Origin: an uncultured Ilyobacter sp.
Lineage (GTDB): Bacteria; Fusobacteriota; Fusobacteriia; Fusobacteriales; Fusobacteriaceae
Direction: 5' to 3'
Length of the DNA: 64,000 nt
NCBI RefSeq assembly: GCF_963668515.1
Contig: NZ_OY764864.1
Span: 310,001 to 374,000 of the forward strand
The notes below the pieces were generated by a model. That model did not search any database, was not told where the DNA came from, and saw only the letters and a program-made list of their open reading frames with translations. Shown here one piece after another: positions 17,622 to 27,036 of this stretch. The stretch's first letter is position 1. Every line of letters begins with the position of its first letter. A program made the position numbers and the translations under genes.

Positions 17622-18809
17622 ATGTTACAAGCTTTAATGGATTTTTATACCAGCACAGGTTTTTACGGTATAAATATAGGTTCCATCTTAATGATGATAG
17701 TTGCCTGTATTTTTATGTACCTTGCTATAGTAAAAGGGTTTGAGCCATTATTATTGGTTCCTATCTCTTTTGGAATGCTTCTTACAAACCTTCCTTTTGC
17801 CGGCCTTATGGCAGAGCCTTTAATGGAAGTAAAAGAGCATATTTCAGCTTCTGGAGCTGTGCAGTATGTAGTTCATACAGCAGAGCCTGGAGGACTACTT
17901 TATTACTTATTTCAAGGAGACCACTTAGGAATATTCCCACCATTAATCTTTATGGGGGTAGGGGCAATGACAGACTTCGGTCCGTTAATTGCAAATCCTA
18001 AATCACTTCTTCTTGGAGCAGCAGCTCAATTTGGAATCTTCGTTACTTTCCTAGGAGCGATAGGTTCTGGACTGTTTACAGCTCAGGAGGCAGCTTCAAT
18101 CGGAATCATCGGAGGAGCAGACGGACCTACTGCGATTTTCCTTTCTTCAAAACTGGCTCCCCACCTAATGGGACCGATAGCTGTAGCAGCTTATTCATAT
18201 ATGGCGCTTGTACCAATTATCCAGCCGCCAATCATGAAGGCTCTTACAACAGAAAAAGAGAGAAAGATAAAGATGTCTCAACTTAGAATGGTAACTAAAA
18301 AAGAGAAGATAATCTTCCCAATCGTAGTAACTATTATAGTATCTCTAATAGTACCACCAGCAGCAACTCTAATCGGAATGTTAATGCTTGGAAATCTATT
18401 CAGAGAATGTGGAGTAGTAGGAAGACTAGAAGATACAGCAAAGAATGCACTTATCAACATCATCACAATCTTCCTAGGGGTAACAGTTGGGGCGACAGCA
18501 ACAGCCGAAGCCTTCCTAAAAGTGGAAACTTTAGCTATCCTAGCACTAGGAGTAGTTGCCTTTGGAATAGGAACAGGATCAGGAGTATTACTTGCTAAGC
18601 TTATGAATAAATTGAGCAAGACCCCTATTAATCCATTGCTAGGATCTGCAGGAGTATCTGCGGTACCAATGGCAGCAAGGGTATCACAGGTAGTGGGACA
18701 GAAAGCTGATCCATCTAACTTCCTATTGATGCATGCAATGGGACCAAACGTTGCAGGAGTAATAGGATCTGCAGTATCTGCAGGGGTATTACTTTCACTG
18801 TTTGGATAA
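17622..18809 (+). CDS. oadB: Na+-translocating decarboxylase beta subunit
   Basis: Integral membrane subunit that decarboxylates carboxybiotin and exports Na+. The 395-aa product has about nine membrane segments and the family signature [17 protein letters not shown], in which Asp167 corresponds to the Na+/proton-coupling Asp203 of Klebsiella OadB. A second conserved part, [16 protein letters not shown] and ANPSN-type [17 protein letters not shown], is near the C-terminus. RBS AGGAGG. It is the last gene of the operon. MmdB and GcdB are close relatives; the citDEF linkage indicates oxaloacetate as the substrate. Confidence 0.94.
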   Translation: MLQALMDFYTSTGFYGINIGSILMMIVACIFMYLAIVKGFEPLLLVPISFGMLLTNLPFAGLMAEPLMEVKEHISASGAVQYVVHTAEPGGLLYYLFQGDHLGIFPPLIFMGVGAMTDFGPLIANPKSLLLGAAAQFGIFVTFLGAIGSGLFTAQEAASIGIIGGADGPTAIFLSSKLAPHLMGPIAVAAYSYMALVPIIQPPIMKALTTEKERKIKMSQLRMVTKKEKIIFPIVVTIIVSLIVPPAATLIGMLMLGNLFRECGVVGRLEDTAKNALINIITIFLGVTVGATATAEAFLKVETLAILALGVVAFGIGTGSGVLLAKLMNKLSKTPINPLLGSAGVSAVPMAARVSQVVGQKADPSNFLLMHAMGPNVAGVIGSAVSAGVLLSLFG

Positions 18810-18838
18810 TTATTTATAATTTAAAGTTATATTATAAA

Positions 18839-18871
18839 AAAGGGAGAGCTTTATTTGTAAGCTCTCCCTTT
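18839..18871 (+). terminator. bidirectional terminator between oadB and cstA
   Basis: Thirteen-bp stem AAAGGGAGAGCTT/AAGCTCTCCCTTT flanked by A- and T-rich sequence, between convergent genes. Confidence 0.75.
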
Positions 18872-18991
18872 AATATATTTTGTAATTTTTCCAAAATTAC
18901 GTATAAATTTAAAGTGAATTCTATAAAAACTATTTAAAATCATATAATATTTTTTCAGAAAATTTTTTTTAATGACCTAAAAATTAGTTTT

Positions 18992-20404
18992 TTAAAGAAT
19001 CTCTTCTACATCTAAAGCAGATTGATTTTTTTTCTTTTTGAGGAAAAATATGAGAGCACTTATTGCAGCAAGTATACCCAAAGGATAACCTATGGCTGTG
19101 GACATTCGTAAACCCTCTGGAGCTATTATTATATATGTGGTAACAACTCCCGTCATAAATGTTCCTGGAATTGCGGCTATCCAGAAATTTTTATTATTAT
19201 TTGCCAGATAAACTGCGCCAGCCCATAAAACTATAGTGGCAAGGGTTTGATTGGACCAGGCAAAGTATCTCCATATTATTCCAAAATCCATGAAGCAAAG
19301 AGAAATTCCAACTATAAACAGAGGGATTGCGATTAAGAATCTATTTTTTATAGGTCCCTGTTTAAGGTTTGTAGCATCTGCAATTGCAAGTCTTGCGCTC
19401 CTGAATGCAGTGTCGCCAGAAGTGATGGGACAGGCAACTACTCCCAATAGAGCAAGGGCCCCGCCAACTTTACCGAGCATCGAGTTGGAAATTGTATTTA
19501 CAACTACTCCTGCAGCTCCCGCTTGGGCAAGGCCTTCTGTACTACCAAAAAAAGTCATGGCTGCTGCTGCCCAAATAAGGGCAATGATCCCTTCTGCTAT
19601 CATAGAGCCGAAAAATACTCTTCTACCCTCTTTTTCATTCTTAAGACATCTAGCCATAAGCGGAGATTGGGTAGCGTGGAAACCAGATATTGCTCCACAG
19701 GCAATTGTTATAAAAAGAAACGGATAAAAAGGAGTACCTTTTGGATTAAGATTTTGAAGAGTTAACTCTGGAATCTGGTATCCTTTTATAAAAAGACCTA
19801 AACCAATTCCTAGTCCCATTAGGATAAGTGATAATCCAAATATTGGATATATTTTGGATATCAGCTTATCCACTGGAAGAACTGTAGCTACAATATAATA
19901 AATAATTATAATCCCAACCCATGTCATTTTACCTACACTTGGAATGATACTTGTCAGTATACCAGCGGGACCAACGACAAAAACTACTCCTACAAGAACG
20001 AGAAGCACTACCGAGAAAACCCTCATAAAATTTTTAGGTCCATTTCCAAGGTATTTACCTACAACTTCGGCTATTGTTGAGCCGTCATGTCTAAGCGAAA
20101 GCATCCCTGCAAGATAGTCATGAACCGATCCTGCAAATATGCATCCGAATACAATCCACAGAAAGGCAGCTGGCCCCCATAAAGCCCCTGCAACGGCTCC
20201 AAATATTGGACCTAGGCCGGCGATATTGAGAAATTGTATAAGAAAAGCCCTTCCCCAACTGATTTCACAAAAATCAACACCATCGGCAAGACTTACAGCA
20301 GGTGTAGGTCTGCTTTCGTTGATACCAAAGATATTTTCAACAATTTTACCATAAATAAAATAACCACCAATTAAAGTTGCCAAAGCTAATAGAAAAGTTA
20401 TCAT
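18992..20404 (-). CDS. cstA: CstA-family carrier (carbon starvation protein A type)
   Basis: A polytopic membrane carrier of 470 aa with about 13 hydrophobic segments. The N-terminal motif GYFIYGKIVENIFGI and the AGLGPIFGAVAGALWGPAAFLWI block are CstA hallmarks, as are GCIFAGSVHDYLAG and GFHATQSPLMARC. It is shorter than E. coli CstA (~700 aa) and matches the short form common in anaerobes. RBS GGAGGG lies upstream of ATG 20404. Family members move peptides or pyruvate. Next to a pathway that makes pyruvate, a pyruvate role is plausible but inferred. Confidence 0.88.
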   Translation of the reverse strand: MITFLLALATLIGGYFIYGKIVENIFGINESRPTPAVSLADGVDFCEISWGRAFLIQFLNIAGLGPIFGAVAGALWGPAAFLWIVFGCIFAGSVHDYLAGMLSLRHDGSTIAEVVGKYLGNGPKNFMRVFSVVLLVLVGVVFVVGPAGILTSIIPSVGKMTWVGIIIIYYIVATVLPVDKLISKIYPIFGLSLILMGLGIGLGLFIKGYQIPELTLQNLNPKGTPFYPFLFITIACGAISGFHATQSPLMARCLKNEKEGRRVFFGSMIAEGIIALIWAAAAMTFFGSTEGLAQAGAAGVVVNTISNSMLGKVGGALALLGVVACPITSGDTAFRSARLAIADATNLKQGPIKNRFLIAIPLFIVGISLCFMDFGIIWRYFAWSNQTLATIVLWAGAVYLANNNKNFWIAAIPGTFMTGVVTTYIIIAPEGLRMSTAIGYPLGILAAISALIFFLKKKKNQSALDVEEIL

Positions 20405-20487
20405 TTTTTCCCTCCTTATCTTCTAAGAAATAAAATATGATAGTTTTGTTAATATTATTTCTTTAATATTAACTTATTGTGACTTTG

Positions 20488-21282
20488 TTAAGCGATGAAT
20501 ATAGGTTTTTTTGCAGATTCAATTATCTTGATCCCTGGTTCTCTTATGGCTTTTTCAAGCATTATAGAATGCTTAAGGTCACCCATGATTATAAGATCGT
20601 AGCCTTTGGAATATTCCAAAATAATTTTATGAACTTCTCCACTGGTAAACTCTCTTTTGAAATTTTTCCCAGCCTTTTCCATATAAAGCTTCAAATCTTC
20701 TTCATCATGTTTTTTGTCCCCATTAACCGTAACAGCTGCAAATTCAGTAACATTAGAAAAAATTTCCATGAAATTAAAGAGTGCTTTGTTTGATTTTGTC
20801 TGCTGGTCATATGCTAGCATAACTTTTTCTAGGGAATAGTTTTCCAATTCAGGAACCAGTATTACAGGTTTGTGATGGGTGTTCAACAGGATTTTTTCTT
20901 CATGAGTAAGTTCACTGGATTTTGCAAGTATTGCAAGGTCGAAAAATTTTAATTCTTCCAGTAATATTTTGGAAGAATCTCCTACCATATTGTAAAATTT
21001 AGAGTCTTTCATTATAGAGAGAAATGCCTTTTCTATTCTTTCTGAACGTTCTTTTTCAGACTTTGTTATTCTTTGGTATTCTTTGTCGATGTTTTTTATC
21101 TTAAGTCTGTAAAGATCATCGGCAGCCATGAATTCTTTGAAATCATCCTTATCTACAACTGAATGTATAAACATTCCTACAATATCCGCATCAGGATAAT
21201 TTTCTTTTATCGTCTTTGCATATTTTGTCAAATATGCAACATCCTTTTCCTCAACAAACGCCACCAATATCCTGTTCAGCAT
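20488..21282 (-). CDS. universal stress protein-like protein
   Basis: A 264-aa UspA-superfamily protein with two tandem-like halves: MLNRILVAFVEEKDVAYLTKYA and the second YSLEKVMLAYDQQTKSNKALF. It ends GYDLIIMGDLKHSIMLEKAIRE. The usual ATP-binding G-2X-G-9X-G(S/T) motif is not intact. RBS AAGGAAGGTGA. It is a paralogue of the protein at 29106 (same MLNR start, same length and ending). It lies behind cstA on the same strand with an 83-nt gap. The role is probably stress or energy signalling; no direct evidence. Confidence 0.85.
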   Translation of the reverse strand: MLNRILVAFVEEKDVAYLTKYAKTIKENYPDADIVGMFIHSVVDKDDFKEFMAADDLYRLKIKNIDKEYQRITKSEKERSERIEKAFLSIMKDSKFYNMVGDSSKILLEELKFFDLAILAKSSELTHEEKILLNTHHKPVILVPELENYSLEKVMLAYDQQTKSNKALFNFMEIFSNVTEFAAVTVNGDKKHDEEDLKLYMEKAGKNFKREFTSGEVHKIILEYSKGYDLIIMGDLKHSIMLEKAIREPGIKIIESAKKPIFIA

Positions 21283-21619
21283 TGTTAATCACCTTCCTTT
21301 TAAAAAATGCATAGATGTCCCTGAGTTTTGTAATAAAATATCCACGTTTAATTTTAGGTCCGACAAAATAGTTATTCTTTATAAAAAAACAAACTCCTCT
21401 TATAATTTTTTAGATGTATAGCTTTCAAACAACAGTTATGGAATATATTTTAACGGTTTGATTATTTTTTTGAAGGAGTACCTACTAACTAAGTCATATA
21501 GATTGATAGCTCAATATGGAGTTTTTTGATAGAGTGAAATCTCATTTACTAGTGATGCTGAAAGGACCACACCTGTTTTTATTTTATATCTATAAAGATA
21601 GAATTTAATTTAGAGGTGA
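21283..21619. other. intergenic stretch between usp and the porin pseudogene
   Basis: AT-rich, 337 bp. No gene, strong hairpin or repeat copy was recognised. Confidence 0.5.
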
Positions 21620-22372
21620 TCAAAAGACATAGTGAACCCCTAGTATATGCTGGTTGGAATCAGAGGAGTTATAACTTGATTTTTTGACCTCAGTAAAGTT
21701 ATCATTTATCTTGTAAGAATAGGATAGATCTATGTACTTCATCTGAAGTTTCAGCTGATTAAACCACTGAAGAGGATGATCGGTACCCATACTGTTGCCA
21801 CTCCAGTCTGTTTTATCTTTTAGTTCATTTGCCCCGAAAATATAATCTAACCAACCGCTAAAATAAATGTTCCATCCATTTTTAAATGCATATAATTTTT
21901 TACCGTAGGCAGCATTCAAAAGATAACCATCCCATTTATCCCCTATACTCCCGTCATAGGCTTCCCTATGGTATCTGGCCAAGAGGTTCATTCTAACATA
22001 GTCGAATCCCTTTATATACACATCATTTCCAATATCCACTTGATGTCTTTTGAGTCCTCCTCCGTAAGAGCTGTCATCAAAATCTTACTGATGTGAAAAA
22101 AACCACTCTTTAAACTTCTAGAAAGAGAGATCCCGCCCTAAAAGTCCATCTAGAGAAAGTCTAGGGTTTATCTCATCGTAAAGGTTAGGGTCTCTCCCAT
22201 GCATATCACTAGACCTGAATCAAATGCATCAAAAAAATCTATGAACCAATACATATCAAGAAGGTCATACCTATGGAGGTCTTCGAACTATATATATTGA
22301 TCATCGATACTTTCACTATAACCATCAGCGGCATTATTCCCCTAATAATAAAATACCAAATATTTTTTTCAT
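21620..22372 (-). pseudogene. decayed outer-membrane channel gene (Tsx-like)
   Basis: A broken gene on the minus strand. It starts at 22372 with MKKIFGILLLGE, then a stop and a frameshift. The next frame reads DLLDMYWFIDFFDAF, then NPRLSLDGLLGRDLSF-stop-KFKEWFFSHQ-stop-DFDD, and continues open from 22039 to the end YSSDSNQ-like region and HILGVHYVF. The DLLDMYWFIDFF and terminal aromatic strand resemble nucleoside-specific channel protein Tsx and related 250-aa outer-membrane barrels. At least four disruptions are visible (stops near 22335, 22325, 22115 and 22085, plus frame changes). The intact 139-codon end is a remnant, not a separate gene. Confidence 0.75.
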
Positions 22373-22665
22373 TGCCACCATCCTTTTTAATTACGCTCTT
22401 ACTCTGAAGTCTTAGACATTAAAAATTCTCTAGAGTTGGTCTCTATTGTGTAAAAATAAAAGGATTTTTACAACTTGAAATTAAAATATAGATAGTGAAA
22501 AATATCATAGCATTTAATTGTGTGCAGGATTTTGTAGTCTTGAATTGTATAATCAACTGCAGCAAAAAAATTATGGTAAAAACAATTTATTAAAAAATTA
22601 ATTTTAATCATTGGATGTTAAGAATTCCATAAAAACAGATCAAATTTATAATTTAAGGAGGGGTT

Positions 22666-23481
22666 ATGAAAAAAGTATTATTAAATAACGGTATTGAGGT
22701 ACCGATTATCGGATTAGGAACATTTAAAGCCAGGGGAGAAGAGGTTTATATGGCTGTAAAAACAGCTATCGCTAATGGTTATACTCATATAGATACAGCT
22801 ATGATATATGGTAATGAAAAAGAGATAAATAGGGCTATAAAGGATAGCGGAGTAAGGAGAGAAAACTTGTTTATCACGACAAAACTTTGGAACTCAGATC
22901 AGGGATATGAATCTACAAAAAAAGCATTCCAGAAATCATTAGACGCTTTAGGTTTAGATTATATTGATTTATATTTAATTCATTGGAATAAAGGGATAGA
23001 AAATGCTGCAGAGTCATGGAAGGCTATGGAGGAACTATATAAGGAGGGGAAGATAAAAGCTATCGGTGTGTCTAATTTTACCATGTATCACATGGAAAAA
23101 CTTCTTGAAACTGCCGTAGTTAAACCAGCCATAAATCAGGTGGAATGTCATATAGGACTGCCACAGTATGATCTTCAGAAATACTGTGAGAGCAAAGGAA
23201 TAAGGCTCACTGCCTATGCACCTATGCAAGCTGGTAAAATCTTTGAAAGTGAGGAATTAAAAAAAATTGCTGATAAACATGGAAAATCTATTGCTCATGT
23301 GGCATTAAAATTTCTTGTAGACAGAGGAATTATCGTAATCCCTAAGTCAGTTAAGGCTGAAAGAATAATTAGTAACAAGGATATTTTTGACTTAGAACTT
23401 GATTCAGAAGACTTAAAAGTGATTAGATCTCTCTGGAACGGGAAAAGATTATACACTGACCCAGACAACTGTTACTTTTAG
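22666..23481 (+). CDS. aldo/keto reductase
   Basis: NADPH-dependent carbonyl reductase of the 2,5-diketo-gluconate reductase type, 271 aa. The tetrad is visible: Asp and Tyr in HIDTAMIYGNE, Lys in FITTKLWN and His in YLIHWN. GVSNFTMYHMEKLL and IPKSVKAERI (cofactor-binding end) follow. RBS AAGGAGGGG. It is monocistronic with its own terminator. The physiological substrate is unknown; methylglyoxal or sugar aldehydes are typical of this subfamily. Confidence 0.92.
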   Translation: MKKVLLNNGIEVPIIGLGTFKARGEEVYMAVKTAIANGYTHIDTAMIYGNEKEINRAIKDSGVRRENLFITTKLWNSDQGYESTKKAFQKSLDALGLDYIDLYLIHWNKGIENAAESWKAMEELYKEGKIKAIGVSNFTMYHMEKLLETAVVKPAINQVECHIGLPQYDLQKYCESKGIRLTAYAPMQAGKIFESEELKKIADKHGKSIAHVALKFLVDRGIIVIPKSVKAERIISNKDIFDLELDSEDLKVIRSLWNGKRLYTDPDNCYF

Positions 23482-23489
23482 TCAATAAA

Positions 23490-23519
23490 AAACAGCAGCC
23501 ACCTAGCTGCTGTTTTTTT
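23490..23519 (+). terminator. terminator of the aldo/keto reductase gene
   Basis: Stem AAACAGCAGC/GCTGCTGTTT with loop CACCTA and a T-run. Confidence 0.9.
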
Positions 23520-23614
23520 CTTTAGGAGAATTTGAGATCTCCAGGGAAACTTTGGATGTAGAAAGGAAAATTAGAGAAATTTTAGAAAAAACACTCATAA
23601 GAGGAGGGGTTGAT

Positions 23615-24091
23615 ATGAGTGAAAAACAACTTGAGGACAAGATAATAGAGCTTTTACCGAAAACATCTCTTTTTGGGGGAGTGGATCTGAAGGAGATTCA
23701 TTTTTTTGTAGAGAGCCTTGTGGAGAAGAGATGTAAAGCTGGTGAAATTATACTAAAAGAGGGAGAATCACCTGGGGATTCTTATCTTTTATTGGAGGGA
23801 GAGATAAAACTGACAGTGAGAGATAGGCGGGTGGATAAATTTGGTCCTGGGACAGTTTTTGGAATAGATTCTACAATAGGAATCCAAAAGCAGATTACTA
23901 CTGCCACTGCAGAAACTGATGTGATTTTGGCAATTATCCCAAAGATGAGCCTCTATACTCTATCGCAGAAAAATCCTGATTTGTTTGGCAAGCTCATCCT
24001 AAACGTAGCCAGAGACCTGGCAAGGGCCCTAAAGGGTATGGAACGGATAATAGAAGATTATGTACTTTTAGAGGAAAAACACCTTCTTTGA
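23615..24091 (+). CDS. cyclic nucleotide-binding-domain protein without a DNA-binding domain
   Basis: A 158-aa protein made almost only of a cNMP-binding (CRP-like) beta-roll: residues ~20-125 include CKAGEIILKEGESPGDSYLLLEGEIKL and GPGTVFGIDS. A helix (LILNVARDLARALKGMER) follows and then the protein ends, so the CRP helix-turn-helix is absent. ATG 23615 follows GAGGAGGGG; a longer in-frame upstream extension lacks an RBS. It stands just before the feo genes. It could bind a nucleotide and act by protein contact; the partner is unknown. Confidence 0.82.
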   Translation: MSEKQLEDKIIELLPKTSLFGGVDLKEIHFFVESLVEKRCKAGEIILKEGESPGDSYLLLEGEIKLTVRDRRVDKFGPGTVFGIDSTIGIQKQITTATAETDVILAIIPKMSLYTLSQKNPDLFGKLILNVARDLARALKGMERIIEDYVLLEEKHLL

Positions 24092-24118
24092 CAAAAAAAA
24101 TATGTGAGTCAATAAAAT

Positions 24119-24135
24119 ACTTTTATAATCAAAAC
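24119..24135. promoter_or_regulatory. candidate iron-regulator box 1 (upstream of feoA)
   Basis: ACTTTTATAATCAAAAC matches 14 of 17 positions of the perfect palindrome at 24501 and lies eight bases before the feoA -35. Confidence 0.5.
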
Positions 24136-24143
24136 TTTTTAGC

Positions 24144-24172
24144 TTGACAAATTTCAATATAAGAGATACAAT
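24144..24172 (+). promoter_or_regulatory. sigma70 promoter of the feo operon
   Basis: TTGACA (24144-24149), 17-bp spacer, TACAAT (24167-24172), about 62 bp before feoA. Confidence 0.8.
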
Positions 24173-24234
24173 CAGAGCATATTATAAATGATCCTAAGTA
24201 TTACAGAATATTATTGAAGCTGGGAGGGGTAAAT

Positions 24235-24459
24235 ATGTCACATCCAGTAACTTATGGACAGTTAAACAAGAAATTTGTCATAAAAGGAATCAACGGTAAT
24301 GATAAAACCAAGGCTAGGCTTATAGAGAGAGGGTTCTGTATAGGTGAAAATCTCTGCATACTGAAGGATACTGATGAAAATCTAATTATAGAGGTAAATA
24401 AAAGCAGGTATGTGGTCAATTTTGGACTGGCAAGTAAAATAATAGTAGATGAAGCATAA
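24235..24459 (+). CDS. feoA: FeoA-type SH3-like protein (first copy)
   Basis: Small cytoplasmic protein thought to assist the FeoB ferrous iron transporter. The 74-aa product has a FeoA SH3-like fold signature: KFVIKGINGNDKTKARLIERGFCIGENLCIL and a final RYVVNFGLASKIIV strand. ATG 24235 follows GGGAGGGG. A second feoA follows at 24547, a common arrangement in Fusobacteria and Firmicutes. A small UUCG hairpin separates the two. Confidence 0.87.
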   Translation: MSHPVTYGQLNKKFVIKGINGNDKTKARLIERGFCIGENLCILKDTDENLIIEVNKSRYVVNFGLASKIIVDEA

Positions 24460-24466
24460 CTAAAAG

Positions 24467-24493
24467 ACAGCTCTTCGGGGCTGTACCTTTTTA
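24467..24493 (+). terminator. UUCG hairpin between the two feoA genes
   Basis: ACAGCTC-TTCG-GGGCTGT capped by the very stable C(UUCG)G tetraloop, followed by CCTTTTT. It may attenuate transcription into feoA2-feoB. Confidence 0.6.
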
Positions 24494-24500
24494 AAAAAAT

Positions 24501-24517
24501 ACTTTGATAATCAAAGT
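24501..24517. promoter_or_regulatory. candidate iron-regulator box 2 (perfect palindrome)
   Basis: ACTTTGATAATCAAAGT is a perfect 17-bp palindrome 29 bp upstream of the second feoA. Similar sequences occur at 24119 and 27240. Confidence 0.6.
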
Positions 24518-24546
24518 AAATTTATAGATGGAACTGGAGGATACTA

Positions 24547-24768
24547 ATGAAACTTACTGACCTGAAAAGAGGGGAAAAAGCAAAGATTATCAAAATAGGT
24601 AAAATAGGAGACCTGAAGAAAAGACTTGTGGACATGGGAGTCACTTCTGGAGAGACAATAAAACTAGAAAGAGATGCGCCCCTAGGGGACCCGCAGCAGT
24701 ACATAATAAAAGGGACAGGGATAGCAATCAGAAAAGAAGATGCAAAGAATATAGAGGTAGAAAAATAA
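24547..24768 (+). CDS. feoA: FeoA-type SH3-like protein (second copy)
   Basis: A 73-aa FeoA protein with LKRGEKAKIIKIGKIGDLKKRLVDMGVTSGE and the closing strand GIAIRKEDAKNIEV. It is closer to canonical FeoA than the copy at 24235. It lies 31 nt upstream of feoB, with RBS CTGGAGG, and is likely to be co-translated with it. Family knowledge: FeoA interacts with the FeoB G-protein domain. Confidence 0.92.
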   Translation: MKLTDLKRGEKAKIIKIGKIGDLKKRLVDMGVTSGETIKLERDAPLGDPQQYIIKGTGIAIRKEDAKNIEVEK

Positions 24769-24799
24769 AACATCAGAAGAGAAGGAGAGGAAATACGAG

Positions 24800-27013
24800 A
24801 TGATAAAAATAGCTTTTGCGGGAAATCCCAACGTAGGGAAATCAGCACTTATCAACTCCATGGCAGGCTCGAAACTAAAAGTAGGAAACTGGCCAGGTGT
24901 TACAGTTGAGAAAAAGGAAGCTGAGTTTGAGTTTGAGGGTAAAAAAATAAAGATGATAGACCTCCCAGGTGTATATAGTCTTAGTCCCTATACCATAGAA
25001 GAAAAAATCACCAGGGACTATATATTAAATGAAAATCCAGACGTTGTAATAAATGTGGTTGACTCTACCAACCTTGAAAGAAATTTATATCTCACAATGC
25101 TATTAAAAGAATTGGGAAAGCCTATGATAATGGCTCTGAATTTTTTAGATGAGTTTGAAAACCTCAATTATAAATTGGATCTTAAAAAGTTTCAGGCACA
25201 TTTAGAGATGGAAGCTATCCATACAAGTGCCGTAAAAAACAAAGGTATAAAAGAACTTTTGGAAAAAGCCCTGTTGGTAGCTGAAAAACACAGAAAACAA
25301 AGTCACATCAAATATGAGCTCAGGTTTGACAACACAATAGAAAATGAGATTCAGAACATAAGATGCAAGATAAAAGAAAATGAAAAATTTATTCCGGTAC
25401 TACAAAAATATGCTGAGGACTTTATATGTATCAAATTATTGGAGCAGGACTCGTATTTTGCAGAGGTTTTAGAAAGAGAGTATGGGATAGAGAGTGATTC
25501 TGTAACAAAAGAAAATGTAGACAGGATAGAGAAAAAATTTGACGAAGATGCAGAGACTATAATTGCAGAGGGAAGATATGGAGCACTTAAGGGTATTTTA
25601 GCCCAGACCTTTACAACCTCCCTGAAATCTAGACTTGACTTTACAGACAAGGTTGACAAAATACTTCTCAATAAATATCTTGGACTTCCGATATTTTTCT
25701 TCATAATATCTGGAATAATGGGTGTTGTATTTAACGGAAGCGGCCCTTTTATAGACTGGGTAGACGGCTTCATAGGCGACTACATAGGAAAGTATGTGGC
25801 CATTGCTGTAGAAGGGACTCCAGACTGGCTTTACTCCCTTGTAACTGAGGGAATAATAGGTGGGGTAGGAGGAGTTCTTGTATTTGTTCCTCTAATGCTT
25901 TTCCTGTATTTTTTCCTGGCTTTACTAGAGGAAAGCGGATATATGTCAAGAGTGGCCTTTCTTATGGATAAGATAATGAGAAGACTCGGACTAAATGGAA
26001 AGGCTTTTGTGCCTATGGTATTAGGGTTCGGGTGTACAGTTCCAGCCATCTATGCCACAAGAACGCTAGAGGACGAACCATCTAGGAGACTTACAGCTCT
26101 TATGGCACCTTTTATGTCTTGCGGGGCAAGACTTCCGGTATATGGTCTTTTTACAGCGGCATTTTTCGGGGCCCGTGCAGGAATGATAGTAATGAGTCTT
26201 TATGTAATGGGGATAATTGTAGCCGTACTTACAGGTATGTTTTTTAAGAATAATCCTAGATTTAAGGCAGAGGATAAGGCTCTTCTTCTAGAGCTGCCTC
26301 CATACAGGGTGCCTAGCTTCAAGATGATATGGAGCTCTACAATGACAAGGACAGTGTCTTATCTGAAAAAGGCCACCACTGTTATATTAGGAATACTGAT
26401 ACTTCTTTGGGGTCTTATTTATTTTCCAAATAACGGAGACGCATCAAATTCTTACATGGCAAAATTCGGAAAAGTAATAGCACCTATAATGAAGCCAACT
26501 GGATTTGGTAACAGATGGGAAACTGTAGCTGCTATAGCCCCTAGTATTGCGGCCAAAGAAGTTGTCGTAGGATTCATGGCACAGGTACTTCCACAGGGAA
26601 ATGAGGCTAACTCATTATCAGAAAATGAAATCCAAGAGGAACCTACAACATTTGCACAAGATACAATGGAACAACTAAAGGGATTTGCAGTGGCGTCAAA
26701 AGAATCTGTAATTTCCATGGTTAGTTTTGATGTAGCCAGTCTTTTTACTCCACCTAGTGCTGACGAGGTGGAAGAAGGGGGAACTGGGGTGGTAGGAGCC
26801 ACTGCAAGATTATGGGAGGGAGATCCTTTAGGGCCTCTTAGAGCATATTCATTCATGGTGTTTATACTGCTGGTCGTTCCTTGTGTAGTTACTTTAGCCG
26901 CAATCAAACAGGAGTTTGGACAGAAATTCATGTGGTTTACTGTTATGGTGATGCTTATTGTACCTTATATAGCTTCGACGGTTATATTCCAAATAGGTAG
27001 ATTATTTATTTAG
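24800..27013 (+). CDS. feoB: ferrous iron transporter FeoB
   Basis: Inner-membrane Fe(II) importer, 737 aa. The N-terminal G domain shows G1 GNPNVGKSAL, the Thr-containing G2 region NWPGVTVEKK, G3 DLPGVYSLS and G4 NFLD. The membrane core has the two Cys-containing gates GFGCTVPAI and FMSCGARLPVYGLF. A 60-residue loop before the last segments (NEANSLSENEIQEE...) is typical. RBS GGAGAGG. It is followed by a small Cys-rich protein gene. Expression is probably repressed by iron through the boxes upstream. Confidence 0.97.
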   Translation: MIKIAFAGNPNVGKSALINSMAGSKLKVGNWPGVTVEKKEAEFEFEGKKIKMIDLPGVYSLSPYTIEEKITRDYILNENPDVVINVVDSTNLERNLYLTMLLKELGKPMIMALNFLDEFENLNYKLDLKKFQAHLEMEAIHTSAVKNKGIKELLEKALLVAEKHRKQSHIKYELRFDNTIENEIQNIRCKIKENEKFIPVLQKYAEDFICIKLLEQDSYFAEVLEREYGIESDSVTKENVDRIEKKFDEDAETIIAEGRYGALKGILAQTFTTSLKSRLDFTDKVDKILLNKYLGLPIFFFIISGIMGVVFNGSGPFIDWVDGFIGDYIGKYVAIAVEGTPDWLYSLVTEGIIGGVGGVLVFVPLMLFLYFFLALLEESGYMSRVAFLMDKIMRRLGLNGKAFVPMVLGFGCTVPAIYATRTLEDEPSRRLTALMAPFMSCGARLPVYGLFTAAFFGARAGMIVMSLYVMGIIVAVLTGMFFKNNPRFKAEDKALLLELPPYRVPSFKMIWSSTMTRTVSYLKKATTVILGILILLWGLIYFPNNGDASNSYMAKFGKVIAPIMKPTGFGNRWETVAAIAPSIAAKEVVVGFMAQVLPQGNEANSLSENEIQEEPTTFAQDTMEQLKGFAVASKESVISMVSFDVASLFTPPSADEVEEGGTGVVGATARLWEGDPLGPLRAYSFMVFILLVVPCVVTLAAIKQEFGQKFMWFTVMVMLIVPYIASTVIFQIGRLFI

Positions 27014-27036
27014 GTCGAGTTTCACGGAGGGATTAG

